IMG/VR virus record: IMGVR_UViG_3300044699_000147
Span: 1-40,756 of that record
Direction: 5' to 3' (one strand)
DNA: 40,756 nucleotides
DNA from: a virus
Part shown: positions 7,036 through 16,326 of the stretch, piece after piece
How the letters are laid out: every line of letters begins with the position of its first letter
Position numbering within the stretch: the first letter of the stretch is position 1
The notes under the pieces: model-generated
The model's database searches: none
Seen by the model: only the letters and a program-made list of their open reading frames with translations
What the model was told of the DNA's origin: nothing
Translations under genes and position numbers: made by a program

Positions 7036-7892
7036 GTGGAGACACCAGCGCCGCTGCAGGCGCAACCGGCGCAACCGAGCCCGCAACCGTCGCAACCCCA
7101 GCCGAGACCGCGCCCGCAACCGCGCCCGCAACCGCACCGGTGCAGCCGGCCGCAACGCCAGCCGCCGCCGCCCCCGCCCGGCCCGATTACATCGAGGAAA
7201 AGTTCTGGGACGCGCACAAGGGCAGCGTGCGGCTTGAAGAGCTCGCCAAGTCCTATCGCGAGATCCAGGCCAAGCAGTCGATGCGCACCGACGACCTGCG
7301 CAAGGCGGTCCGGGCCGATCTCGACAGCGAACGGCTCGGGCGGCGGCCGGCGGCGGCCGACAAGTACGTGCCGCAGCCGCCCAAGGGCGCATTGCCCGAA
7401 GGCGTCGCGTTCAAGCCCGACGTCAACAATCCGCTGTTCAAATGGTGGGGCGAGCACGCCTGGAACGCCGGCCTCAGCCAGGAGGACTACGAGCGCGGCA
7501 TCGGCGTCTATCTCGAGAGCCTGGGCTACGGCCTGCCCGACCCCCAGGAGGAGATGAAGAAGCTCGGCGACAACGCCCAGGAGCGGGTCACCCGCGCGCA
7601 CCAGTGGGCCAAGGGCAACCTCACCGACGGCTCGTACAAGATGCTCGAGCAGCTTGCCTCGACCGCCCAGGGCGTGCAGCTCGTCGAGGAGATGGTCAGG
7701 CTCACCGCCGGCCATGCCCAGGGCCGCGGCCCCGGCAGCACCGGCTACGACGCGCCGTCGCTCGAAAGCCTGCAGCAGAAGATGAAGGACCCGCGCTACC
7801 ACGACCCCTACAAGCGCGACCCGGCCTTCGTGCGCGAGATCGAGGACGGCTTCAAGCGCCTGGTCGCCGCCGGCGGCGGGCGCAAGGCCTAG
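7032..7892 (+). CDS. Capsid scaffolding protein, 286 aa
   Basis: Guides procapsid assembly and is then released. The first 50 residues are Ala/Thr/Pro low complexity. A helical body follows (YIEEKFWDAHKGSVRLEEL, FKWWGEHAWNAGLSQEDYER). The C-terminus (LQQKMKDPRYHDP, RDPAFVREIEDGFKRL) has the basic helical ending typical of T7-type scaffolds that touch the shell. The acidic, helix-rich composition, the length, and the position just before the capsid gene all agree. The gene is intact. Confidence 0.85.
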   Translation: MSGDTSAAAGATGATEPATVATPAETAPATAPATAPVQPAATPAAAAPARPDYIEEKFWDAHKGSVRLEELAKSYREIQAKQSMRTDDLRKAVRADLDSERLGRRPAAADKYVPQPPKGALPEGVAFKPDVNNPLFKWWGEHAWNAGLSQEDYERGIGVYLESLGYGLPDPQEEMKKLGDNAQERVTRAHQWAKGNLTDGSYKMLEQLASTAQGVQLVEEMVRLTAGHAQGRGPGSTGYDAPSLESLQQKMKDPRYHDPYKRDPAFVREIEDGFKRLVAAGGGRKA

Positions 7893-8082
7893 CGCCGCGA
7901 CAGGCCGGTGAGTCGGCCGTTTCCCGGCCGGCTTCTAAGCACGACGGCGCACACGGCCCCGCACAGGGTTGAGGCAGCCCCTCGGGACAACTGCTGATCC
8001 ACGCGACGGGACAACCGGGCTCAACCCCGTTTGAACCCAGACACTCGCGCCTCGCTCGCGCGAGGTCTTTTAAGGATCAGCC
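7893..8082 (+). promoter_or_regulatory. Scaffold-capsid intergenic control region
   Basis: A 190-bp gap in an otherwise tightly packed operon. It begins with GCCGGTGAGTCGGCC (7904-7918), which occurs identically at 3408-3422 and has dyad GCCG/CGGC ends. CGGCC-rich inverted sequence follows, then a run of GGGTTGA / GGGCTCAA / CCGTTTGAA-like segments. It ends in a terminator-like hairpin before the capsid ribosome binding site. The layout suggests separate control or RNA processing for the capsid gene, which must be made in large amounts. Confidence 0.5.
8050..8071 (+). terminator. Terminator-like hairpin just before capsid gene
   Basis: CCTCGC-TCGC-GCGAGG (8050-8055/8060-8065) is followed by TCTTTT. 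It lies only about ten bases upstream of the capsid ATG, with AAGGATC in between. It may terminate upstream transcripts, or it may be a 5'-end stabilising stem on capsid mRNA. Confidence 0.55.
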
Positions 8083-8898
8083 ATGTCGACCACCATTGAC
8101 CTCGTCTTTATGACGCAGTGGGAGAGTGAGGTTTTCACCGCCTACCAGCGCAAGGGCTCCCTGCTCCGCGGCACCGTCCGCGAGAAGACCGTGGTGCCCG
8201 GCGAGACCGCCAAGTTCCCGAAATACGGCACCGGGTCCGTCGGCCCCAAAGGGAAGCATGGCCTGGTCCCGGTCATGAACGCCGCCACAACATCGTCAGC
8301 GTGACGGTCAGCGACTACTACGGCGGCGAGTACATCGACGACCTCGACGAGCTCAAGACCAACATCGACGAGCGCGGCCAGGCCGCCGCAGCGCTGGCGA
8401 TGGCCGCCGGCCGCAAGGTCGACGAGCGCATCATCGCCGCGATGGAGACGATCGCCGGCGCCAGCATCGGCGTCGGCACCGCGATCTTCGACAAGAGCCG
8501 GCTGCTCGCCATGGTCAAGGCGTTCCATGCCGCCGACATCCCCGAGGACGGGCAGAAGTTCTGCGCGCTCGCACCCCAGGCGTGGACCGAGCTGCTCGAC
8601 ATCCCCGAGATCAAGAGCCGCGACTACATGACCACCATGCCGTGGATGGACGGCTACAAGATGCTCGATTTCCTCGGCATCAAGTTCATCATGCACAACG
8701 GCCTCAACATCACCGGCACCGTGCGCAACGGGCCTCGCCTGGCACCGCCCCGCGATGGGCAGCGCCTGGGTCGCCGACCTGCGATCCAACTTCGACTGGA
8801 TCGCCGAGCGCGCCGCGCACTTCGCCCAGGTCCGCATCTCGATGGAAGCTGTCGGCATCGAAGCCGCCGGCGTCTTCCTCGTGCCCTGCAAGGAGTAA
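8083..8898 (+). CDS. Major capsid protein (T7-like podovirus type), two apparent indels
   Basis: The shell subunit. ATG 8083 follows AAGGAT. The N-terminus (LVFMTQWESEVFTAYQRKGS, LLRGTVREKT) and the following YYGGEYIDDLDELKTNIDER are typical of this capsid class. The frame is lost by one missing base near 8287 and one extra base near 8727, and recovered each time; the end reads ISMEAVGIEAAGVFLVPCKE. The joined product is about 271 aa, rather short for the class. Position after the scaffold and before the tail tube genes supports the call. Confidence 0.85.
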
Positions 8899-8904
8899 GC
8901 ACGC

Positions 8905-9474
8905 ATGACGTTCGATCCCAAGCGCTTCAACCAGGTCGCGCGCGCCAGCGACTTCGCTATCTGGGTGCTGCAGACCACCGACACCGCGGCCGCGGTCGCG
9001 GTGAGCGGCTACATCAGCCCGCCGAAGTCCTATCAGGGCACGCTCAGGCCCGGCCATCTCGTGATCCGCGTGACCTATGCCACCACGGCCTACGCCACGC
9101 TCACCAGCTGGGGCATCCATTGCGTCGCCCAGGCCGACGCCGTCGCCGTCAATCTCACCGACGATCTTGCCGGCGTGGTGACCAATGCGACCGTGCTCGC
9201 CGTCGTCGAGTCAGCCGCCCGCGGCCCCGACGAGAGCGACGCGGCCTACAAGGCGCGCATCGACCTCGAGGAGACGGCCCGCCTCGACCTCGAGAAGGAG
9301 GCCAACCTCGCGCGCGAGGAAGAGCAGCGCGTCGCGGCCGAAGCCGCCGATCCGGCCGCCCGCCGGCTTGGCGAGAGCGACGAGGCCTGGACCCGGCGCA
9401 AGGACCGCGACAAGCGCGCTGCAGCCGAAGCCGCCCGTAAGGCCGAGGCCAAAGCCGTAACCCCGGCTACCTAG
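8905..9474 (+). CDS. Hypothetical virion protein after capsid, 189 aa
   Basis: Starts six bases after the capsid stop, behind AAGGAG. The first 105 residues look like a beta-rich domain (FAIWVLQTTDTAAAVAVSGY, HLVIRVTYATTAYATLTSWG). The remaining 80 residues are a long, highly charged helix rich in Ala, Glu, Arg and Lys (EKEANLAREEEQRVAAEAAD), probably a coiled coil. A head decoration or minor capsid protein is possible from position only. A strong terminator follows, so the gene may close the head transcript. Confidence 0.7.
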   Translation: MTFDPKRFNQVARASDFAIWVLQTTDTAAAVAVSGYISPPKSYQGTLRPGHLVIRVTYATTAYATLTSWGIHCVAQADAVAVNLTDDLAGVVTNATVLAVVESAARGPDESDAAYKARIDLEETARLDLEKEANLAREEEQRVAAEAADPAARRLGESDEAWTRRKDRDKRAAAEAARKAEAKAVTPAT

Positions 9475-9492
9475 GCGGTCTCCGCAGCCCCT

Positions 9493-9534
9493 GGCGGGGC
9501 CTCTTTCCCTCAACCGGGAGGCCCCGCCCTTTTT
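9493..9534 (+). terminator. Rho-independent terminator after head genes
   Basis: Perfect 11-bp stem GGCGGGGCCTC (9493-9503) / GAGGCCCCGCC (9518-9528) with a 14-base loop, followed by CTTTTT. It sits between the head genes and the tail tube genes and is the clearest intrinsic terminator in the window. Confidence 0.85.
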
Positions 9535-9546
9535 CCCGAGGCCCGG

Positions 9547-10128
9547 ATGGCCGTCAACGACAGCCGCTTCGCAATCTGCTCCCGGGCCTGCATCCTGGTC
9601 GGCGGCAAGCCGATCGGCAGCTTCGACGACGGCACCACCGAGAGCATGGTCGCCGGCAAGCTGTGGGACGTGCGCGTCGCCGAGCTGCTCACCCAGCACG
9701 ACTGGCGCTTCGCCCAGAACCTGGTGCCGCTTGGCCATCTCGCGACGCCGCCGCTGGCCCGCTGGACCCACGCCTGGCAGCTTCCTGCCGACTATCTCAA
9801 GCTGCTGAGCATCGAGGCCAACGGCGAGCTGCTGCGCGACTTCCAGATCAACGAGGACCAGCTGCACTGCGACCTCGACGAGCAGAACGAGCTGATCCTC
9901 GAGTACGTGCGCCAGGTCAACGAGAGCTATTTCCCGCCCTACTTCATCGCCGTGCTCGAGGAGCGCCTGTCGAGCGACTTCGCCGGCGTGCTGCGCGAGG
10001 ACGCCAGCCTCGCCGGCTTTCACCGCACCCAGGCCAATGGCAAGCTGCTCGAGGCCAAGCGCCTCGACCGGCTCAACCAGCCGGCGCGCAAGTTCCCGGT
10101 CGGCCGCCTGCGCATGGCCCGCCGATGA
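9547..10128 (+). CDS. Tail tubular protein A (T7 gp11-like), 193 aa
   Basis: Forms the upper tail tube or gatekeeper ring on the portal. The sequence has the family pattern: an N-terminal helix with ICSRACILVGGKPIGSF, WDVRVAELLTQHDWRFAQN, then WQLPADYLKLLSIEANGE and a C-terminal helical end. Length matches T7 gp11 (about 196 aa). The stop overlaps the start of tail tube B (ATGA), the normal gene order. Confidence 0.88.
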   Translation: MAVNDSRFAICSRACILVGGKPIGSFDDGTTESMVAGKLWDVRVAELLTQHDWRFAQNLVPLGHLATPPLARWTHAWQLPADYLKLLSIEANGELLRDFQINEDQLHCDLDEQNELILEYVRQVNESYFPPYFIAVLEERLSSDFAGVLREDASLAGFHRTQANGKLLEAKRLDRLNQPARKFPVGRLRMARR

Positions 10129-12064
10129 GGGGCCGGCGCAAGGTCATCAACTCCAACTTCAGCTCGGGCGAGCTCGACCCGCGCCTGGTGCCGCTGCGCA
10201 GCGACGTGCAGGCGTGGCAACAGGGCCTCAAGCAGATGGTCAATCTGCGCCCGCTGCTGCACGGCGGCGCCCAGACCCGTAGCGGCACCGGCTGGTGCGC
10301 CTCGCTCGCCGAAGCCTCGACCTTGGTACCGTTCGAGTTCTCCGAGACCCAGGGCTACGTGCTGGCGATGCGCACCGGCGCGATCGACATCTTCTTCGAC
10401 GACGGCACGTATTGCACCGGCGTGAGCGGCACGCCGTGGATACTCGGTTTGACCCGCGCGCTGCGCTACGCCCAGGCCGGCGACACCATCATCTTCACGC
10501 ACAACAGCATCCAGCCCTATAAGCTCACGCGCACCGGCGCCAGCACCTTCGTTCTCGCACCCTTCGCCTTTGCCCCTCATCCGATCAACGGCGCCTGCAC
10601 CACGGCGCCGTTCTACCGCTATGCGCCATCGTCGATTACTGCGGGCGCTACCGGCACGACCGGCACCGTCACCGTCAACCTGTCTGCCGCCTGGTTCAAT
10701 CCCAGCCACGTCGGCGTGCGCATCCGCCTCGGCGGCAAACAGCTTGTCATCCAGACCTTCACCAGTGCGACGTCGGTCGACGCTCTCTGGTGCGAGGCGT
10801 CCAGCACCGTCGGCACAGCCGGCCCCACCATCGACTGGGACGAGGAAGCCTTCAGCCCGGTCAACGGCTGGCCGCACGCCGTGTGCTTCCACAACGAGCG
10901 CCTGGTGTTCGGCGGCTCGCTCAAGCACCCGTCCGGCCTGTGGGCCAGCCAGGTCGGCGACTTCTTCAATTTCGATCTCGCCGACGGCACCGACGACAAG
11001 GCGATTTGGGTTGGTGTCGCCGCCGACAAGGTGGTGTCGATCCAGCACCTCGCGTCGTTCAAGCATCTCACGGTGTTCACCGACCAGGTCGAGCTCTACC
11101 AGCCCGAAGGCGACAGCCAGCCGTGGTCGCCCAAGACCGCCGCGATCAAGCAGCAGACCGGCTTCGGCTGCCATCCCGACATCCGACCGGTGCGCTTCGA
11201 CGAGGCCATGATCTTCGTGCAGAAGTACGGCCACCACGTCCGCGAGTTCCTCTACGACGCGGTGGCGCAGAACTACTCGAGCGATGCGCTCTCGGTGATG
11301 AACCCGAGCCGCATCGTCGCTCCCGTGGATATCGCCGGCGTCACCGCCTCGCGCTATTACGACGAGCAGTACGCCTACGTCGTGATGGCCGACGGCGGTC
11401 TCGCCCTGCTTCATAGCCTGCGCGCGCAACGCATCACGTCGTGGGCCTATTGGCAGACCCAGGGGCAATTCCGCCAGGTCTGCGCGGTCAACGGCAACGT
11501 GTTCTTTCTGGTCGAGCGCGTGGTCAATGGTGCCACCGTCTACTACCTTGAGATCCTCAACCCAACACGACGCTCGACAGCGCAATCGCGCTCGCGGTCA
11601 CGGTCGGCGGCACGTCGGTGTCGGGCATCCCGCATCTCGATGGTGTGCTCTGCCAGGCCGTGAACAACGGCTACGCCCACGAGCCCGACGTCGTGTCGGG
11701 CGGCGTCTACCAGCTCATCGACGACGTCTGGGGTGCCGCACCATCGGTCGTTGGCCTCGCCTACGGCGTCGTGATGGAAAGCATGCCGCCCGAAATCCAG
11801 ACCGAGGAGGGCTCGAGCCGCGGCCGCCCGGTGCGCGTCGTCAAGGCCGGCGTCCAGGTCTACGAGAGCGTGCGCCTGGTGACCGAGGGCGAAGGCGCCA
11901 ACATCACCAATATCGACGACGACTACTCGGTGCCGCCCGATCCCCAGACCGGGATGTATGATTTCGTGCTGCTCGGCTTCGACAAGGGCAAGACCGTGAC
12001 CGTGCGCTGCGACGTGCCGCTGCAGCTCACCGTGCTCGGCATGGCGCTCGAGGTCGTCGTCTAG
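10125..12064 (+). CDS. Tail tubular protein B (T7 gp12-like nozzle), one apparent indel
   Basis: Forms the tail nozzle below the gatekeeper ring. The N-terminus (INSNFSSGELDPRLVPLRSD) and GGAQTRSGTGW are hallmark phrases of this family, and INGWPHAVCFHNERLVFGGS-type sequence (VNGWPHAVCFHNERLVFGGS) follows mid-protein. One missing base near 11563 moves the frame, after which SGIPHLDGVLCQAVNNGY continues the same protein to TAG 12064. The joined length is about 646 aa, shorter than T7 gp12 (about 794). The ATG overlaps the stop of tail tube A. Confidence 0.87.
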
Positions 12065-12114
12065 ATGCGCCCCCTGCATCCTTCCACGCTAGCGCGGTGG
12101 GGAGGCGCATCCTG

Positions 12115-12712
12115 ATGGGCTCCGTCGCCCTATTGGGGATCAGCGCGATCAGCACCGGGCTGTCGATCGCCGGCAATATCAGCGCTTACAAGACCCAGGC
12201 GCAGCAGGCCGACCAGGCGCTGCGCTCGCATGATCGCCAGCTCGAGCTGGCGCGCTCGACCGGCGAGCTCCAGGCACAGCAGCAGTCGTCGGAGCGCACC
12301 CGGCGCTATGCCGATGTGCTGTCGTCGCAGACCGCGATGTGGGCGACGCGCGGCATCCAGCTGCAGATCCGGCACCGTGCGCAACATCGCGGGACACTCG
12401 ACCGCGGCCTACACCCGCGACATCGACACCATCGAGCTGAACCGCATGAACCGCATGGCCTCGATCGCGCTGCAGGGCGCCGACTTCCAGTACGCCGCCG
12501 CCAATGCCGTGGGCACGCGCACGCGCCGCATGGTCAGCGGCATCACCACCTCGCTGCTCAACTTCGGCAGCACGCTCGCCGGCGGCGGCACCAAGGGCTT
12601 CGACATGGGCACTGGCGGCAGCACGGTCAACAGCGGTTCGTTCCCGTCGGTGACGCCCGGTGCCTCGAGCGCCGCCTCGGTCACCAGCGGCATCTCGCCG
12701 GTCGCCATCTAG
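12115..12712 (+). CDS. Internal virion protein A (T7 gp14-like), one apparent indel
   Basis: ATG 12115 is behind GGGAGG; a GTG at 12097 in frame is a weaker start. The protein opens with a hydrophobic segment (LLGISAISTGLSIAG), then a long Gln-rich helix (QAQQADQALRSHDRQLELAR), which is the architecture of T7 gp14-type proteins ejected to build the outer-membrane end of the channel. An extra base near 12367 shifts the frame; the rest (SGTVRNIAGHSTAAYTRDID) continues to 12712. The joined length of about 198 aa equals T7 gp14. The tail is Gly/Ser-rich. Confidence 0.75.
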
Positions 12713-12721
12713 GAAACGCCC

Positions 12722-15700
12722 GTGGCCAACATCCCCGAGTACACCAGCGGCGTTCCGGCCGACAGCTTCCAGGTCAGGACGATCACGCCGTCGTCGGAGC
12801 CCGAGCAGCTGTTCGCCGCCGCCAATGCCGCCGGCAATGTCGCCCAGCGCTTCGGCGACATGTACCAGCAGGAGATGGTGCAGCGCTCGCGCGAGGCCGG
12901 CGCCGCGGCGATGATCTACGAGCAGCAGCCCGACGGCACCCAGCGCCTGCGGCCGCTCCAGGATCTCCAGGCGATCGACTTCGGCGCCGGCAACCAGGCC
13001 TACAACCAGGCTCTGCTGCAGCAGTACTCCGCCGCGGTGATGACCGACGTGCGGCAGGCCTACGGCCGCTTCCAGACCCAGCATGCCAACTCGCCCGGCG
13101 AGTTCAACGCCGCCGTGCGGGGCTACAACCAGACCCTGCTCGACAGCATGCCGGCCAACGCCCGCGGCACGATCAACCTGCAGCTCCAGCAGATGGCGTC
13201 GCAGTTCTCGGGCGCGATCGCCGAGCGCCAGCAGCGCGTGGCCCAGGAGCAGCTCTACTCGACCGCGGTGCGTGCCGCGGCCGACATGGTGGACGACGGC
13301 GACCGGCGGTCCCAGAGCAATCCGAACGACCCCGAGCTCCCGCTGATCCGAGGGCGGATCCTGAGCCACCTCGAGAACATGAGGATCACCCACGGCGACC
13401 GGGTGAACGACGTCACGATCCGCGACACGCTGCGCGGCTACGACCTCACGATCGAGGGCAATCGCGTCAGCCAGCAGGCGATGCAGATCTACCAGCGGGC
13501 CGGCGGCGGCGCGGCCGGCCGGGTCGCGGCGCAGCGCTTCATCGACCAGTATCGCCACCCGCCCTCGCCCGATACGCCCAACGCGCCCGGCGGCGTGTGG
13601 CGGCCGCCGCAGCAGAGCCTGATCGAGCCTCCGACCCCGGAAGACCGGCAGCGCGCGCGCGAGATCGCCGGCTCCGGTGCCTTGCGGGCGGCGCCGGGCG
13701 CCCGGCTCAACGAGGCCGGACGGCCGATCCTGCGCAATCCCGATGGCAGCGTCTCGACCGAGCGCTCGATCACGGTCGAGGATCCGCGGCTCAACGGCGG
13801 CCGTGTCACGCTGATCCCCAGCATCCAGGAGGGCCAGCAGCTCTCGCCGCGCCAGGCCATCGCCTATGCCATCCGCAGCGGCCAGCGCTATCCGTCCTTC
13901 GACAACCAGGCCCAGGCCGACGAATACGCCGTCCAGCGCTCGCATGGCCTGGGTCAGGGTCAGGTCACCGCGCCTTTGGGGTCTTCGGCGGCGGCGGCGG
14001 CGGCCCCTCCGCCTCTCGGCGCACCGCCGGTCTGGACGACGCGCGACCGCGACCAGATCGCGGCCCGGGCCAACGCCTTTATCGGCGACCAGGAGAACCG
14101 GCGCACGACGGCCGAAAGCGAGCGCCGCCAGCACGACGCCGATGTCACCCAGCGGGCCCTGGTCGAGGCCAACATCCGCCGCCAGTACGTCGCGCCCGAT
14201 GCCACGCTGGCCCAGTCCCGTATCGCCGGGGACGTCATAGCGCGCTTTGGCCCGCAGTTGTCGGGTCAGGGCGCGCGCGACGCGCTTACGGCACAGCTTA
14301 CCAGCCCGGTCTCCGCCGAGATCTGGCGCCAGCAGACCGAGCGCGAGCGCGGCCGCGATACCATCCAGCTCGTCACTGCGCTCGACGCCAACCGGGCCGC
14401 CGCCGCCGACGGCCGCCCGTTTCCCTATCCGCTGACCCAGGTGACGCAGGCCTTTCCGCCGCACATGTGGGGCGCCGCGGCGGCGCAGATCCAGGAGCAG
14501 CAGAACGCCGTCACGGCCGCGCAGGCGACCCTGCTGCGCAACCGCAACACCGTCAACACTGCGATGGAGCAGCCGACATCGACGGTGCCCGTGCCACAGG
14601 CGACCGGACAGGCGGTCTATGACCAGTCCTACGTCAATCCCCAGACCGGCGTGCGCAGCGCGCCGCCGCTCACGGTGCCCGCCGCGCGCCAGGCGCCGGT
14701 GCCATGGCGCGGACCGCCCGGTTCATCCCGACCCAGATGCGCGACGTCATCGAGGCCGGCACCACCGTCAACTCGAGCATGCAGGCGGCGATGGATGCCG
14801 ACCACGTCTTCAGCGAGCTCGTCGGCGACCAGCGCACGCGCACCACGATGGAAGGCCTGATCGGCACGCCGCTCGCCCGGCTGCAACGCAACAGCCGCGA
14901 GCTCGCGCGCATCATGCGGCCCGACAACCAGCGCACTCACAATCCGGACGGCAGCCTGAACCAGGTCGCGGCCCAGAGCGCATGGCAAGAGGTTCAGACC
15001 CGCATGCAGTCGCGGCGAACATGACCGACGCCGAGGTCACCGCCAATATCGGGCGCAACCTGGGCAATGCGGCCAATCCGCAGCAGGCCGTCCAGGAGCT
15101 GATGCAGACCACGGTCGCGACGAACCAGCCGGGCGGCATGAGCCCCGATATGCGTAGATTTACCGGCGCCACCGGGCTCACCGGCCTCGCCGAAAGCGTC
15201 GGCATGGGCTACATCGACCCCAGGCTCGACACCGGCTTGCCCGGCAACAACGCCTTCCTGTTCGAGAACATCCCGTTCGTCGGCTCGATCGAGAACCCGA
15301 ACTTCGGTTACTCGATGTTCGGCGGCACGGCCTCGATTGGCGTCGATATGAGCTCGCTCGACTGGGGTGCCGGGCAAGCCTTCCTGCAAGGCGTGCAGGA
15401 GGCCACGCGCATGGGCACCACCTCGCGCGAGGCGCTGGGGCAGGCAGGCTACGAGTACATGCGGTTGCAGGGCTACGGGGCAAGCTATATCGCGACCGGC
15501 CGGCGCGATGGCCGCCGTCATCGTGCAACATCCACCCGAGGAAGAATGGCGCCGTCTCGGCATCGAGCCGATCCAGGGCATCAGCCAGATCGTCGGCGGC
15601 ATGGTCGCCATCGAGAACGCCTACCTTGCCGCAGGCCGTGAGTCGCCGTTCCGCTATCCCGGCGACCACCTGCGCTCGCTGCAGACCAAGGAGGCATTCC

Positions 15701-16323
15701 TCCAGGTTCAGCACGGCCAGGATGGCAATCCCGTCTACGTGCTGATGGCGCGCGAGCCGCCCGGCCCCGGCGGCATATCGGGCGCGGTCAGGCCGCTCAC
15801 CTGGCTGCCCGGCATGTCCGGCGGCCGCACCCTGACCGAGGGCGCGAACGACCAGATCGTCATCCAGTTCCAGCCCAACCCGCAGACCGCCGCCGACATT
15901 GCCCGGCGCCAGGAGCTGCGCACCCGCGCCACCGAGTACGTCACCCGCGTCCATCCCGACGTGCCGACCGCGGCGCGCCGCATGCTGATCGGCCTGACCG
16001 AGATCAACATGGAGTGGGGCATGCATCGCGAGGACGCCGGCGGCCGCGCCATCCCGCCGGGCTCGCCCGTGGGCGCCCCGACCGTGAGCCCGGACGATCC
16101 GTTCTCCGGCCGGCCGCCGGCGCAGGCGGCGGGTCCGCGCATTCCGCCCGGCACCAGCCCGACCCGGCGCCGCACGGGACAGACCGAGCCGCAGGAGGCC
16201 CCGCCGCCGCCGCCGCCGCCGCCGCCCGCCCCGCCGATCCCGCCACCGAACGTCGAAGACCCGACCACCGGCTTCCGCCCGCGGGGCATCCAGGGGCCGC
16301 CGATGTCCGGCCCGAGGCGCTAG
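12722..16323 (+). CDS. Internal virion protein B (gp15 position), several apparent indels
   Basis: GTG 12722 follows AGGAAA. Joined over frame changes near 14700, 15013 and 15510 the product is about 1200 aa, longer than T7 gp15 (747). Visible parts: a helical Gln/Ala-rich N-terminus; at residues 340-410 a module with ILRNPDGSVSTERSITVED, VTLIPSIQEG and ADEYAVQRSHGLGQ that I have seen in other podoviral internal proteins; further helices (IPTQMRDVIEAGTTVNSSMQ); and a C-terminal proline tract of about nine residues. It could be two genes split at the ATG 14704, but there is no ribosome binding site there and the upstream frame runs on without structure, so I favour one. Most likely an ejected periplasmic-tunnel protein. 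Confidence 0.65.
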
Positions 16324-16326
16324 GCC

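Noticed and set aside
8701-12400. A 17-mer (CCGGCACCGTGCGCAAC) shared by two frame-break sites near 8720 and 12370
   Set aside because: Both copies encode GTVRN with the preferred codons, and the break lies after the string in one case and before it in the other, so codon bias explains it.
14704-15024. A separate gene starting at ATG 14704
   Set aside because: There is no ribosome binding site, and the neighbouring frames on both sides continue as protein-like sequence, so a single-base indel in one long gene is simpler.
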